From NCBI GenBank assembly GCA_011009095.1, contig VTPC01005723.1, positions 251,121 to 315,120 of the forward strand: a stretch of DNA of 64,000 nt. Reading direction: 5' to 3'. Both the position numbers and the translations under genes were made by a program. Positions within the stretch are counted from its first letter, which is position 1; each line of letters begins with the position of its first letter. The notes below the pieces were generated by a model. It did no database searches. It saw only the letters and a list, made by a program, of their open reading frames with translations, and was not told the origin of the DNA. Origin of the DNA: Ignelater luminosus (lineage: Eukaryota > Arthropoda > Insecta > Coleoptera > Elateridae). Positions 1 through 13,968 of the stretch are shown here, piece after piece.

Positions 1-3000
1 TTCTTTTCTAAATGTTTTATTAGCTACTATATAACATTATGGATGTATGTACCCCAAGCGCACGTCCATGGAACTGGCCTTATTTTTATCTAGGTAAAAA
101 TGACGCTAAGGCTAGACAGACATAGTGCCCCTAGTCACGGACTTGATTTCAGACATTAAGGAGGACATTACCGAGGAAAAGGGCATTGCATTATCATAGT
201 AATTAAAGGTACCAACAAATATTTTGAATTCCAGTCTTAGTCTAGGTTTATTACTACCCAATTAGTAATAGCTATAAATAAAAGAACATAAAGTGTTATA
301 CCACTTCCTACTAAATGGAGAATTTCCAGTTGTTCATCAATTCCTGTAAATTCATTATTTATACGTAAACGTAAGAATTTAGAAAGGAAAGTAAATATAA
401 AGGATATAGAAAGGACATTCCCTACAGGGACGTATTATTTTTAAATTTAGTTAAAACGATCCTATGTAAGTTAACTTGTATAGGTTAAGTATAAGTTAAA
501 CTATACATTTAAATTCCATTGTCAGATTATTTTGTCCTGTATGTGATGGTTAAAAGGTTAATACGAGACTATAACTTTTTCAAGAAATATTTTCTGTTTT
601 GCAAATCTTGTAGATCTTTCGTATAACACAGAAAAAAATCTCAACCCTATACGCAACATGCAAAGTTGTATGTGAGATCCTAAAACTGTAAAAATCTATT
701 TGAATAACTTTTTGTTCTGGTACCCTGGTGCATTGCGTCAAGGTACGCATTTCTACGCCATTGTTTCAAATAAAAGTCGAAAAAGCAAATTCTCTAAACA
801 ACACCCTACAGTGGCTTCTCCAGACCATGCAGTTTTCTAAAATTCTTAATGCGGTTCTGCTTCCAAAGGATACTAACCTCGAAAAAACAACAAACAAAGC
901 ATAGTAATTCTCCGAAATGTTTTCTACAAAAACCATCACAATAATAAGTGTTGCAGTTCTCAAAAGAAAAAATTTTAAATATAATTATGGACCGACAGTT
1001 CATGGGCGCGCAACATAAACCAAAAACTAAATAAATCAGTCAGTGTAAACCGCATGAGTATTCTGCGAAAAGCTCTTTTAAAGCGCATCCTAATTGATAT
1101 TTAAATGGGAAATACAAATAGATTTTAGTAAAAGATTTGGTTATTTCGAGATTTCTTCAAATTGAATATTGGAAGCTATTTAATGGATTCCACTAATAAG
1201 CAGACTTTCTTTTTATTTCGTTATCATTACATATTATCAGATGCACACAGAAGAGTGTCTTAAATGAAATCAAGATAGCTCTCTAGAAGAGTTTAATGAC
1301 ATTGTCTTAAGTTTTCAAGCTGAAGTAATCGTGGGTTTATCGCTTGACGAATCGTTGAAGTCACTAACTTCATGCAGGCTTAAAAACGCAGTTTTTACTT
1401 GCTTATTTTTAACATAAATGCACTCATATTGCAAGAAATATTAAAATAGAAATACAGGAGTTTTTAATTTTCGATTTAATATTTTCTTTTATTTCTATGA
1501 CATTCATACACTCGTACTATAGCACTCATATTATACGTGCTGCAGGAAGATGATACATAAATATATAATTTACATAACACTACAATATTGATTGTTTCTT
1601 TTAACCTTCAGATGTTACTTGAAATGTCAAGAACCAATTAAATAAAACAATATTTTCGTTTTTGCAATCGATTCTTGCACAAAAAAGCAAACGAAGAATA
1701 TAAATCAAGTAATATTTGATGGTTTGTTCAATTATTTGCAAGAGAAATCAGGACAGTTAGAAATTGCGTGTTTTATTTCTATTTTTATGCTCATTAAAAT
1801 GTGCAAAGCTTGCTTAATTCTATATTTACAGTTTTTATGAAATTTTAAAATTTAATTGAAACCATTGTACATAAATAAAATAAACATACAGGGTGTTTCG
1901 AGGAGCCTTTGCGATTTATGACATTTTTATTATAACTTTAATCAAGAAGCCCTGGATGATGATCTGTACAATGAATGTCTGAAGAAATTTAAAAATGAAT
2001 GCTCAGCTAGATGTTAAAAAAATAAAAGCAGTGCCCATACTGACCACGACTGGTTCGTGTAAAGCTGCAGAGAAGGCAGTATAATAATAATCAAGAGCGA
2101 CACAAATATAAGTCACCATCTGTGAATCCGAATTTTCGTCGTCTGAGATTTTAAAAAGATGGAATTATTTCTAAATAGTCATAGAGTTTAAAGAAGGAAA
2201 AAGCGGTCCGCAATATTAAATCGGGAGGATTACATCTAACCAAAGAAACTTGCGGAATTATTACTTGCGGTCACAATACAAAAACTTTTAACTGCATTCT
2301 CTTTTGTCGGAAGCGGTTACAACCATAACGTGCATAAACCTAGTCTTCTAGTCTGGTCTCCGTAGTAGCCACCAGTTTGCAAAATATACTTGACCGAGCA
2401 ATTTTATATGTGTGCGCCGATAGATCGCACTGTGTTATTTAACTAATACGGTGTATGTTACCTCTGAATACTGTTTTCCCTTATTGTCAATTAAGTTTAT
2501 ATGTATTTGCATCTTCTACCTCCTGTGCAACGAATGCGTCAGTAGGTTGCTATTATGGACGAAGTCGATTTTATTTCCAGCCTCTAAAATTTAATTTAGA
2601 AAATGTATTGAAGACCATTTGTTTAATCTAATTAACAATGTCATGCAATAATTTCTATGACAAGATTATTATAATGCTGCATGTTGTCAACTAATCCAGA
2701 AACCTCAAGAATTTCTTTGAATTATTAAGTTTTATTACCTTGTAGAAAGAATGCCTTATAAGTACAAATAAGTGGAGATCAGGTGTGTAATATTCTTTTA
2801 GCACACTCAAATACGCGTATGTTTTTTTAAACAATGGAATCCAATTTCTGTTTTAATCAGCGCCAGTAGTTTTACCGTAAACTCCGGAAATATGATGGTC
2901 CTCGACTATTTTATCTAATATTAATTTACTTATACATTAAATCAGGGTTGCAATGCGATTTCTGTTACATACCTTTTTTTTGAAGAACAGAAAACCGCTG

Positions 3001-3429
3001 ATTAAAGTACGTCATCCTCTTATGGTGAGAGTTTTTTCCGAGTTTGAAACTTAATATTATTTATCTCTCAGTTATACCTTGCAACCTGAACTAAGATTTC
3101 TTTTCAATGAATTTTTTTATAGAAAGAAGAGTTTTATGAATAAGAAATATTACATAGAAAGGAAGAATTCGGTTCATTAGATAAAAATACCAATGTGAAG
3201 TTTAACATTAATGTTACGATTGGAATTGTCTTACTAAAGCTTTGATAATGTATAAGTTAAATTTTCGTCGCACGACTTTAATTAAAAGGGCTAGAGCGTT
3301 CGTCTGCTTTACGGTTCCGGTCGGGTCCCAGACCAATTTGTGTTGTAGCGCTCTTTTTCTTTTAACTTTCTTGGAATAGAAACTGGCGTGGAATTTGCGG
3401 CGATTATTGATCATCATTTTGGGAGGCCT
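1..3429. other. Non-coding AT-rich stretch, no gene seen
   Basis: No open frame here has codon bias, a recognisable domain or well-placed splice sites; the few frames of about 65 codons overlap each other in AT-rich sequence and look like chance. The one item I noted is an ATACAGGGTG motif at 1886-1895, also found as terminal motif of the hairpin repeat near 27.5 kb. The stretch could be intergenic or part of a long intron. Confidence 0.6.
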
Positions 3430-4045
3430 CTGATTGGGCTTCGCCCTTCATTAACCTCTTAAGAAAGCTATAGAAAGCACAAGTAACAAAAACGCTTTCC
3501 CACGTGCCTTTCTTCGCCCTCCATTAATCTTCTTAACAAGATCACCGATTCAGTGGCTTTTGGGTAGTCTATTTTGGACTGTTCCCTCGATTGATCTACT
3601 TAAGAGAGCTAAGGACACCATAATGATCAGGATGTACCATTACAAGTCGGACTTTGCTCTGTATTAATCATTTCAAGAGCTAAAGATAAGATTGCCAATC
3701 AGAATGTGCACTGAATGGGCCATCTTAGGTGGCCAAATGTCGGGTTTGGCATTCTATTAACCTTTTTAACAGAGCTAACAATAGGGTCACGATAGACGCG
3801 CCATTCAGTGCCGGACTAAATCTTCTATTAACCTTTTTAACAAAGCTAAAAGTAGGATTATTGTTCGGAATGTGTGTTCTAACGGACTGCCTTGGATGGC
3901 CTAATATCAGGTTTCAGCCTTCATCAACCTTCTTAACAGAACTAAAGATACGATTACGGTTTTTTTAACAAAAACAAGGATATAATCACAGGATGTGCTA
4001 TTCAATGATACTTCGCCCTCTATTAACCTTCTTGAGAAAGCTGAA
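3430..4045. repeat. Degenerate minisatellite, about 8 units of 70-95 bp
   Basis: A core close to CCCTCCATTAACCTTCTTAA followed by a purine-rich GAGCTAAAGATA-like segment recurs at about 3443, 3517, 3584, 3657, 3749, 3823, 3917 and 4015. Units differ in length and sequence, and intervening text such as a GGATGTGCCATTCA-like segment recurs between several of them, so the array is old. The 79-codon open frame at 3729-3968 lies wholly in the array and is not taken as a gene. Related units occur at 38575-38745, so the family is dispersed. Confidence 0.7.
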
Positions 4046-7000
4046 AATAAACAGTGAAGTATAAATTAGAAAAAATAAAAAAATGATTTGAACGGGTATT
4101 TCACACGGAAAGTGCACCCAGTATTTTAGTCGAGCATAAAGTAAAAGAACAAAGAATATATTGAACTGGTCTGCACAGTATATTCAGCTAGAACATAAGA
4201 TTTTTAACACCCTGAAATACGAACACGACTCGGGGTCTTCTTTTGCAAGTCAAGTCTCAACTCGATAGAATCAGCCGCTCTTGAAATGTGAAATATTAGT
4301 CAAGAAAATAAAAGACGATCGACGGTGATATCAATCAAAGAAGCAAAAGACAAACGGTAGTGCCCGGATCGTCTAATGGTCACTACCTTACCACTCTTAA
4401 CAATTCAAGTCTTACCCCTCTTGTGACCAACTGGTTCTGAATTTCTTTTTAAACTCCATTCAAAACTTTTTTCTCATGAAGTTGAAGTTGTCCAAATAAT
4501 GAAATCTATCGACTGTAAGGGTAGCGCGTTGTTATCAACAAAATGATTTGCATTTTAGTACAGCACCTAGGCTTAGACTGTATTAACTTATGAAAAAAAT
4601 GACACGTCTAAAGCATGAGTGCCGCAATTGGCATGCGAAAAGATTTTGTTAGCACACAAAAGATTTGATCTCTGTTTCTCCGAAAATCTATTAAACGAAT
4701 TAAGGTCACTTTCAGAGCTAATAACCTGAAGATGGCTATGAAGTTAACTTGGGCTGGCCAACTCCTGACTTACTTGTTACCTATAACAGTACAAAATATG
4801 TGTACTTTAATAATAATTTTAAAACTGCAAACGACAACTCTATTTACTTTGAGTAACGCAAGTATAAAAATATATATATAATGAACTTAGTTGATTAAAT
4901 TACATAAGAATAGGTCTTTTCTTGATTATGTTTTACCACAGAATTGTCTCGTAAATACACTTTAAAGTGCTTTACTATCAATGACAATATACCTTTGGCA
5001 AGTTTTAAATTGACAGTTATATCTTCATGTCATTAAGATGACTGACTCGTTTCTCTTCGAACCACCTTAAATAAAGTGTCTAAGTGTTAATTAAAATTCT
5101 TTAACAAGTAGAAACATGTTTTTCTGTTATTGTTTGTCTTACCAGACGATTTGAAGACTGAATATGCCGGCACGTTTATTGTCACAAAACAATGAACAAT
5201 ATCTTTAGCATGCTATCAAAGAAAAGATAATTCTCTACTACGCATGAGCTATGAGCTGCATATATTTTGCACACAACTAGAGAAAACCCACTGGCGGAGC
5301 CCATGTTATTTTTCTGTTTGTTTTCTCACTTTATATTACTTCTAATCTCGATTTAACGAAGTCCCATTACTTGTATCTTGTTTCTTAGAATGACACTCAT
5401 AGAATTTATTTTAGAAGTCTTTTGATTTGCTCAAGTTAAATATGCATAAACGACAAATTTGTTATTTATTTTAGTAGGTGCTATTACAATATTAAGCTAT
5501 CTGATAAGTTATTCAAACAATAATTGCTGTTTTGTCGAGTGGGCGTTTTCCTGATTGATTTTATTACTCCATCTCGTAAAAATTAAACTACTTTTACAAC
5601 AATATAATTTGCTAAAGGAAATTAGTAAAATTGTCGTTGAGACCCTGACACACCTTGAATTTTTATACATTTAAGGCAGTTTTTACAACATATGGACGCG
5701 AGATATACTATACAGTATCTTCCTGGTTATACATCACTCCATTCACACATACAAGTGCACATTAACATGACATGTATGGCATTTTGCCGGAAGTAACAAT
5801 TTAAAGTTTGTCGACTAAAGTCAGACTTACGATATATTATACTGTTATTGATCTTCACCTCTTAACTGTTTTTCTCAGTTGTTGTTTATTACTGTTATTT
5901 ATTAAGAGAAAATAGAAGACTTTTTTGTAAGAAAATTAGAAACACCTCAAAGTTAAAATGAAGTCGCTTTTACGACACTACCATACGTGTCCTTTAAAAA
6001 AGCATTCTTTTGTTCGCCTTAATAAAGTCATGCTTTTAGAATTTTACCCTCCAACTTGAACAATGGATATTATGTTTCCGTATGTTATGTCTACCAAACA
6101 TAAATCAAGGAAAAAATTTTGACAACCAATGACTTGACACAAATAAAGCTAGGAAAAACTAATCGTTCATTTTTATTAACAACATACGAGTTGGAGGTTT
6201 TGTTTTTTTATTGTTCTCCTTTTTTTTCTTTTCGTGATGATATTCAGTTTTTTTCAAGTTATTCACCCTGAAATTCTTCAACATTAAAGGATAAAATTAA
6301 AATTAACTTGTCAGAATCTTTCAACGGAGATATTTGTTCACGATATTGCTTATTCATAAAATGAAAGAGATTTTTCAACATTTTTTGTTGCAAAACAAGT
6401 TTAGATATCTATGTATAATTATGAAGATTAATTAATCATAACATCTAGTTCAACAAAATATTTTTGCGTAACTAATTTAAATCATGCAAGAAATTGGATT
6501 AAATAAAGGATTAGTGTGAAATTGGAGCTGATGTTTTAAAAGACTGTCAGCTATGTCCAAAATTGACTGGCCAATGAAGCGTTTTAATTAATATTTTTTT
6601 GTGTTAAAATAAAAATCAATTTTATAAGTGCATGTCCGGCAAAGTATGTTAATGGTAGTTAAAAGTCGTTGATGCATTTTAAGTAAACGTTTTTGTTCTT
6701 CATAATAATGATAGAAATCACTTAACCTTTCAGATGATAAATTTATAATGAATTTCGTCTATGGAAGGTTCTTTAAAATGCCAAATAAAATTATTTTGTA
6801 AGTGAAAGAAAATTACATGTACTATATTACAATATGGCGCAAAGCATCTAGCGCACATGAATCAACAATTCTAAAGAAACATTTATTTTATTTAAGTAAT
6901 TAAGATTTTTTACAAAAGAATATTAATATTCTTCTATAAAGACTAAAACGGGGTGTCACAGGATAACGTTATAGGTGTTATACATTATTGTAGCATACGC

Positions 7001-9633
7001 AATGTCGCATACCGAGAAGTCACACTAGAAATTGCTGTTAATTGAAGTTTAGTTGTCGAATACCAATAACACGTATTTATTTTGCTATTTATACCTCGAC
7101 ATTACGGCAGATGATGATAATATGATTTTAATTTTGTAATTTTTAACTTTTTGTAGTAAACATTAAGATATGAAAACAAGATGGGCATTTCAATACCTTG
7201 ATATCTGGATTGAAGTCATATCTTTAGCAAAACTTGTTTCGCTAACCAAAGCGTATCCATAAAAGAAATTGAGTACGTTATTAGAGCTTTAGTGATGGTC
7301 AAGAGCATCAGATATTAAGAAAAGTCGACAAACAATAATTATCTATTGCCTTAAAACTTACTCCATAGTTTCGAATACGTCCCACTTGATTCTTTTGAAA
7401 GAAAAGTTACATTAATATTTGCTCAAGAGATGGTATTATAGAAGAAAGTAGGAAAGGAATTCTCTCAGATCAAAAGGATTATTTGTATATAGGATTTAGG
7501 TTAGAGCCTTGAGAAGATGTAACAAACAAAAGCCAAATTAAAGTTCAATATAAGTATAGTTTCCTCCGCATCGTTAATAACAGAATTTTCAAACCCGAGA
7601 CGGATTTGGTTCAAACAAATCTGACCGATTCTACCCAACTGGTCAAATAGAATCTTGTATCTCCAGTCCAAAATCACAGCAAACTACTGGAACTTGGTAG
7701 ACGCCGGGTACAGAAATAACAACCAACCATCAAATGACGAAATAGATATTTCTTCGATGCGATACCACTGATAACACATCAGTCTACCAAATACAATAAT
7801 ACAGTTTACAAACCATCGCATCGAACAAAAGTGACACAAAGTTTCCAGAACTAACGGAACTCCAGTAACAAAAAAACGATGAAAACTGACTCAAATCGAG
7901 ATTGCAAACCTAAACATCATTACACGTCCTGACTTTTTAACTTGTACCTTAAATTTCCAATAATCTTTACTTGCTCCCAAAGAGGTAGTTTTGTAGACAT
8001 TTTCGATCGGCTGCTAATCACTAACTAATTCATTTACTGAACGCAACGTTAGTTGAAATGATCGAAGCCCGTAAAGGTTTGGACTTTGCAAAGCAAGGCC
8101 TTACTCGGATTATTTACTTTGTTTTACCAGAGGTATACTTAAAATATCTAAAGTAAATAAGATTAGAATAAAAGAAAATAGGTATACGTAAGAGGGTAGA
8201 ATTTTAAAGTATCATAGCAAAGAATAAAGCCGAAAATTTGTTATTATGATCCTATTCCCTTACCGGATCCGAAACATTATAATTGGAAAAGGTACATTTT
8301 GCCAAAGACTTTTTCTGATAGTTTAAAAGCCAAACGTTTCGTAGAGTTGAGTAAATAATGACCTATAAGTTCTACTCGATACTGTAATTTAGGTTCAGTA
8401 GGTGTACAGCAACAATTTTCAAAACACAGAATTTTTACTTGAACGCGGAAACTTCGAATGGCTTTCATCAATACCAAGAAGAGAACTATGATCTTTGATG
8501 AGTTCTGATCATTGGAAAAAATCTTCGAATATTGTCTTCTCCTAATGAGTATTAATATTACCCAAGGTGTATATTCTATCCAAAGTAGTATTTTTTATTT
8601 TTTCTGCCATGATTATTTCCTGTTTTGTAGATTTCGATACATCTTCTTTTCTTAATCTACCTAAACATTTTTCTTGCTGCAAACTATCTGGAAATCATTT
8701 TTTTGAGACAATGCCCTTTCATTGCCCCTCTTGCATTATATATTAAAAAACTTCTGCGAACTTACCAAGGTTTTACCAAGTGAAGGAATGATTTAAACTA
8801 AGTGATTTTGGAACTAAAGTAATAAAATAGAACAAGACCAGTAAAATACTTTCCATCTTATGAAACCAGCTCACTTTGCGCGTTTTTAATAAATCTTAAG
8901 CTGATCAAGCTGGATGAGTTAAGCATATGATTATCAAGCTGTCAAATTACGTTTTTGTCTTAAATGCTAGCAAGCATCTCAAAGAATGCACAATCTCAAG
9001 CTAAACCTTGTTTTGTCCATCATATAATACCAACGACTTCTTCTTTCTGCATACTTCCTTACTGTTGACGCAATCAGAAACAGTTAACAAGACTTTTCAC
9101 CGCGTAACTTTTTTTGCCGGTATCTTAAGCAGTCACGTATATACTGTTTGTTTTGTTGAAAAATCAATTTTTGTTTTGGTGATGCAGCATATATTGATTC
9201 AGAGTGAATTATGGTATTTTGTGTGTAAATGTGTGACGTTTTGTAAAACAGGCATACTTTTATATTGACATACTATACATATTGATTGATAATATTCAAA
9301 GTCAAAACGTGTTTATTCAGTTGATACCTTTGCATCACGGAGACAACCCCAATTAGGGGATGTAATAAGTATAGTTTTTTTTCAATAGGCAAAGTAGGAT
9401 TGCAAAAACTAGCTTCCTTGGAAATAAATGAAAAATAGTATAACAGGTATCCGTAGAAATATCTGGTATGTTAACGTAAGTCAAAGATTATTCTGTACTA
9501 ACGAATGTTTGATCGGTAAATATCAATCTTAATAAAAGTCAAATCTAAGATGAACCGTTTGTTCTTATCATAATTCAAAATTCCCAACTTCCCCGCTTAT
9601 TTGGAGCTACATACGACCATGAAGATTGACCAT
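4046..9633. other. Non-coding stretch, no gene seen
   Basis: AT-rich sequence without supported coding exons. A tRNA-like patch (GCCCGGATCGTCTAATGG at about 4363, with a weak B-box-like CAATTCAAGTC about 40 bases on) does not fold as a full tRNA in my reading. A perfect 16-bp palindrome, AGAATATTAATATTCT, lies at about 6917-6932. The segment at about 7560-7960 is somewhat richer in G and C and may be an old repeat, but I see no protein similarity in it. Confidence 0.55.
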
Positions 9634-9842
9634 CGTTGGTTATTTATATATCGCTTTATTTTATGTAAATTACTTTTATTTATTTATTTTAAATACAGAG
9701 AACGTGGTGCTCTTCTAGGTTTCACAATATTGTATTTTTCTTTTTCATACAAAATACTCATATGACAGACAAGACAGACAAGTGAAATAGGTGGAGAGGC
9801 CAAGCCAACTGGCAGAAAATATAATTCTAACAACAGTAAACA
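9634..9842 (-). repeat. 3' LTR of the Gypsy element
   Basis: About 209 bp, matching 13969-14175 over its full length apart from scattered differences. Read in element direction it begins TGTTTACTGTTG right after the polypurine tract. Its outer end has lost the canonical CA: in plus orientation it begins CGTTGGTTAT where the other LTR has TGTTGTTTAT. It is short for a Gypsy LTR. Confidence 0.93.
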
Positions 9843-9854
9843 TCCCCCCTCTTC
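9843..9854 (-). other. Polypurine tract (plus-strand primer)
   Basis: On the minus strand this reads GAAGAGGGGGGA and directly abuts the 3' LTR. This is the position and composition expected of the retrotransposon polypurine tract. Confidence 0.85.
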
Positions 9855-9900
9855 AAGTAATTTACAATAATAAAAGAAAACAGATTAAACACAATTAATC

Positions 9901-12900
9901 TTAGTCATCAAACAGTTTTTTTGGGTTTCTAACAACACGCCCTGATCTTGTGATCTTATTGTCCAAATTCTTCACCGCTTTTCCTTCGGCAGTCTTCTGT
10001 AAGGTGGAATCTCCTATTTGCTGATGAATCTGAACTGGTTGTGGGAATTCAAGTGTTGAATTGGTTGGTGGTGTAGCCGGTGTAGGGCTACTTTGACGTA
10101 GAGATGGATTAATCATCACTCGATTTCTTGTGAATAAATTGCCACTGTGGTCTCTAATCTGATACGAACGTGGCTGTGGATCTTTACCTTTGACTTTTGC
10201 TGCGTACCAGTGACCAGATTGATGCTTTTGAAAGCGAATATTTTGCCCTTCCCTCAAAGGTTGCAGTGATCTAGTTCGCTTATCGTAGTATGTCTTGACA
10301 GTATCTTGATGCCGAACAAACTTTTCAGGAAGTCGATATACTTTGGGTTTAAGATCTTCAGACCTTACCGGTATTCTTGTCCTTAAATTTCTCGAATACA
10401 ACAGTTGTGCTGGAGATGGCATATGCTCTTTTGGTGTGTTGCGATACTCCATGAAACCAAGTCAAGGATCATCTCTTGTTAACTGACATTTTTTAAATAT
10501 GTTTTTTACGATTTTAACGGCACTCTCACTTTGTCCATTAGACTTCGACCATTTTGCGCTGGCTGTTATATGAGTAAATCCGTTACTGGCAAAATCTTTG
10601 AATTTTTTAGAGGAGAACTGTGTGCCAGCATCTGTTACCACAACAACAGGAATACCATGTCGTGCAAAAATTGATTTGCAAGCATTTATAGATGTTTGGC
10701 TTTCCAAATTAACTAGCTTTATAACTTCACAAAATTCTGAATAATAATCAACAATTACAAGATAATACTCTTTATTCCATTCAAATAAATCCATTCCTAC
10801 TTTGTACCATGGGAGTTTAGGGATCTCATGCCATTTTAAAGGTTCTTTACAGTTACTGGGTTGATAAAAAAGACAGGCAGAGCAATTAGATGTAACATTT
10901 TCTATATCACTAACAATACCAGGCCAAAAAATTTGGTTCTTGTTCGAAGTTTCGCTGTATGCAAGCCAACGTGACTCTCGTGCAAAATGTTAATTAAAGA
11001 TTTGCGTAATAATTTAGGAACAACTACGCTAGTATTTTTAAAAACAATATCATCAATTATGTGCAATTCTTCTTTATAAATCCAATAAGGATTGATTATT
11101 TGATTTAATTTATTTTTATTATCTGGCCATCCTGCGGTAATGTATTTTTTAAGTTCAATTAACTCAGTGTCTTTACAAGTCTCATTTTTAATCTTATCCA
11201 AACTCCTATCTGCTATTGGCAAATTTTCTATCAACGCATTGACCTGACAAATTACTTCTTCATTTAAAGTGTAAAATTCTTTCTCAACTGGCTCATCTAC
11301 AAAGGCTCGAGATAAAGCGTGTGCAATAAATAATTCTTTTCCGGGTTTATAAACTACATGTAAATCAAAACGCTGTATTTAAAGGTCTTTTAAACAAAGT
11401 TTCCAGGGGACGGTGATCCGTATGAACCTCTATCCTACGACCTATCAAGAATTGTCTTAGCTTGATACACCCGTTTACAATTCCTAACATTTCACGCTCA
11501 ATTGAACAATAAGCTTGTTCTGATTTAGTTAAAGCTCTTGACGAATATACAATTGGTTTATTATTCTGCAAAATAAAAGCTCCGAGTCCTTGGGAACTAC
11601 TATCTACTGAAAGAACTACGTGACTTTTTGGGTCGATATAACTTAACACACCGCTATTCACTAATGATGATTTTAACTGATCAAACGCAATCTGGTGGGA
11701 ATTTTGCCACTCAAAAACAATATCATTCTTTAAAAGTTCTTTTAAAGGTGCAGATAATTTGGAATAGTTTGGGATAAATTTTGACACATAATTAGTCATG
11801 CCAAGAAATCGTTGTAGAGCTTTTTTGTCGGCAGGGCTTTCTATATCAGTAATTGCCTTAATGCGATTTTTATTTAATTTGACACCTTCCTCACTAAAAA
11901 TGTGTCCAAGGTACTCAACTTCTCGAGTAAAAAATTGACATTTAGATAAATTAAATTTAATTCTATTAGCTCGCGCTATTTCCAAAACTTTTCTCGGTCG
12001 TTCATATAATTCTTCAAGAGTTGAACCAACTATACATAAATCATCTAAAAATGAACAAGTACCTTCAACATTTTCAAACATTTGGCAAAAGACTCTGCAA
12101 GATTCTTCAGGAGCACTGGCCACTCCAAAAGCCATTCTTTTAAAAGCAAATCTCCCAAATGGAGTAATAAAAGTTAATAGTTCACTACTAGCTTCATCTA
12201 AATTAAGCATTCAGAATCCGTTCGACGCATCTAAGACTACAAAGAATTTTGCATCTTTTAACCTAGATTTAACTTCATCAAACGTAGGTAATTGAAACCT
12301 AGCCCTGATTATATATTTGTTAAGCTCTCTTAGGTCAAGGCAGAGTAATATTTTATTTTTTTTCGCCTAACAATTACAATATTGTGCACCCATTTAGTTG
12401 GCTTAGTGATAGGTTTAATAACCCCATCTGTTACCATACGAGCCAACTCAGCCTTAACATCATCTATAAGACCAAATGGAATACGCCTTGCAGGTTGCGC
12501 AACAGGTTTAGCATTACTATCTAAAGTAATCGAAATCGTACCAGGTATTGAACCTAGTTTCCCATCAAACAGATCTTTAAATTCATGTTTTATTGCATCA
12601 GTATATTTATTAATTAATGGCTCAGAATCACTTACCATATTAATATGATAAGTAATTAAATTTAAATCTATACTTGCTTGCAGGCCTAAAATGGGTGGAC
12701 ATTCAACATTTACAACTATAAACTCTAGTAGTTTAGTTTCATTATTTTTGTTTACAAGAGGGATCATTGCACTACCTACAACAGGAACATTTGATTTGTC
12801 TAACTGAATAATTTTTTTATAACATTTTTGAAGTAATTTGTTAGTAAATCCAATGCATTAATAATCATTGTACGATAAAAGATTACACATTGCACCGGTG

Positions 12901-12905
12901 TTTTT
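9901..12905 (-). pseudogene. Gypsy pol remnant: protease, RT, RNase H, integrase
   Basis: The pol region is readable but broken. The protease region has NTGA where the family has a DTGA-type catalytic motif (about 12891-12902), and a stop follows soon after. The reverse transcriptase start runs in the frame 12330-12767. After a frame loss and an in-frame TGA just before 12210, the palm continues at 11365-12210 with FLDDLCI as the catalytic box and a chromo-type RNase H (SVDSSSQGLGAF, EREMLG, TDHRPLE). A frameshift near 11365 leads into a linker with HESHVGLHTAK, the start of the integrase zinc finger, around 10902-11364. After another break comes the integrase core at 10462-10794, with all three acidic residues visible (IVDYYS, TDAGTQF, QSESAVK). 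A stop separates it from the C-terminal part, 9901-10452. These domains are certain; the copy is non-functional as it stands. Confidence 0.93.
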
Positions 12906-13102
12906 AATTTAATTTTACAATAATTAATTGTATAGACAACAAAAATTTCGCGTTGTCCATTTACCATCCCAGTAGTTCCTATAAAGTATTCATCTTGGTT
13001 GTTATAATCTACATTAAATTGATGTACAGAATTTTTTCCATTATTTTTTGAAAACCAATATTTTTCCTTTGTTTGGGAATAAATTTATTCATGAAATTAG
13101 AC

Positions 13103-13871
13103 TTAAAAGCTTGATTTTTTTATCTTATTGGAACAGCATTTAGAAAAATGATTACGATAATTACAAGACAAGCATGTTTTAGCGTATGCTGGGCACTTAT
13201 TTATTCCATGAGTTCCTGAGCAAAACCTACAATTAATAATTTGCTTCGTTTGAAAATTTTTACCTTTAGACTTTGCCAGCAATATGTTTTCACTCATTGG
13301 AAAAACATCTACACGATTATCCTTTTGCATCTGGGTTACTGCCTGCCTCGAAGACTCAGCAGTTTTTAAGTATTTTGTGACATAACTCAATGTCAGAGTT
13401 TTATCTTCCTCGGCCATGAGTCGAGTTCTTAGATCATCATATTTAGAATCTAAGCCCGAAATTATTTTGGCTTTAGTCAATTCCTCTCTCAATGCTTCCA
13501 AATCACATTGCAAACCCAAGTTAATTATTGCAGCAAAATAATCTTCAAACGGTTCGTCGGATTTTTGCTTCCGTGCGAAAAAATTGTGTCTAGGCAAGGT
13601 TAAGTGCTTCTTTGGGGCAAAGTGATCAGTAAATTTGTCAATTACTGTCTTAATTGATTTTGATTCAGCGTTAGTTAGATTAAATGAATTAAAAACTGTG
13701 ATGCATTTATCTCCAATATAATTCAAAAGGATATTGACGTTCTTCAGTTTCCTTATCTAGATTATGTGCTTTCAGATATATCTGAAATCTCTGTAACCAT
13801 AATTTAAAATTGTGACTTACATTTCCAGTCAAATTTAAAGGTTGAAGTGGTGAAAGAGCAAAAGAATCCAT
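13103..13871 (-). pseudogene. Gypsy gag remnant with zinc knuckles
   Basis: A gag frame probably begins at the ATG at 13869-13871 and shifts frame near 13735 into the longer open stretch ending at 13103. The product has a capsid-like middle (RHNFFARKQKSDEPFEDYF, typical of the Gypsy retrotransposon gag domain) and a C-terminal pair of cysteine-histidine boxes: CRFCSGTHGINKC with spacing CX2CX3HX4C, then CLSCNYRNHFSKC with the classical CX2CX4HX4C. Such boxes bind RNA in packaging. The frame ends before the protease remnant, with which it does not share a frame here. Confidence 0.88.
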
Positions 13872-13950
13872 AATTACTTGCTGGGGCGTACTTGAAGTGG
13901 AAATTATAGGAATTGAACCGGCCCTTTTTTAAGCACGTTGATCTAATGTG

Positions 13951-13968
13951 TTAGTTTTCCTGACACCA
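13951..13968 (-). other. Primer-binding site next to the 5' LTR
   Basis: Minus-strand sequence TGGTGTCAGGAAAACTAA directly follows the 5' LTR. It begins with TGG, the complement of a tRNA CCA end, as expected of a retrotransposon primer site. I do not assign the tRNA. Confidence 0.7.

Noticed and set aside
3729-3968. 79-codon open frame
   Set aside because: It falls within the degenerate minisatellite array.
4362-4435. tRNA-like patch (GCCCGGATCGTCTAATGG with a weak B-box-like motif)
   Set aside because: No full cloverleaf can be drawn, the second box is poor, and there is no clear acceptor stem. At most it is an old tRNA-derived SINE head.
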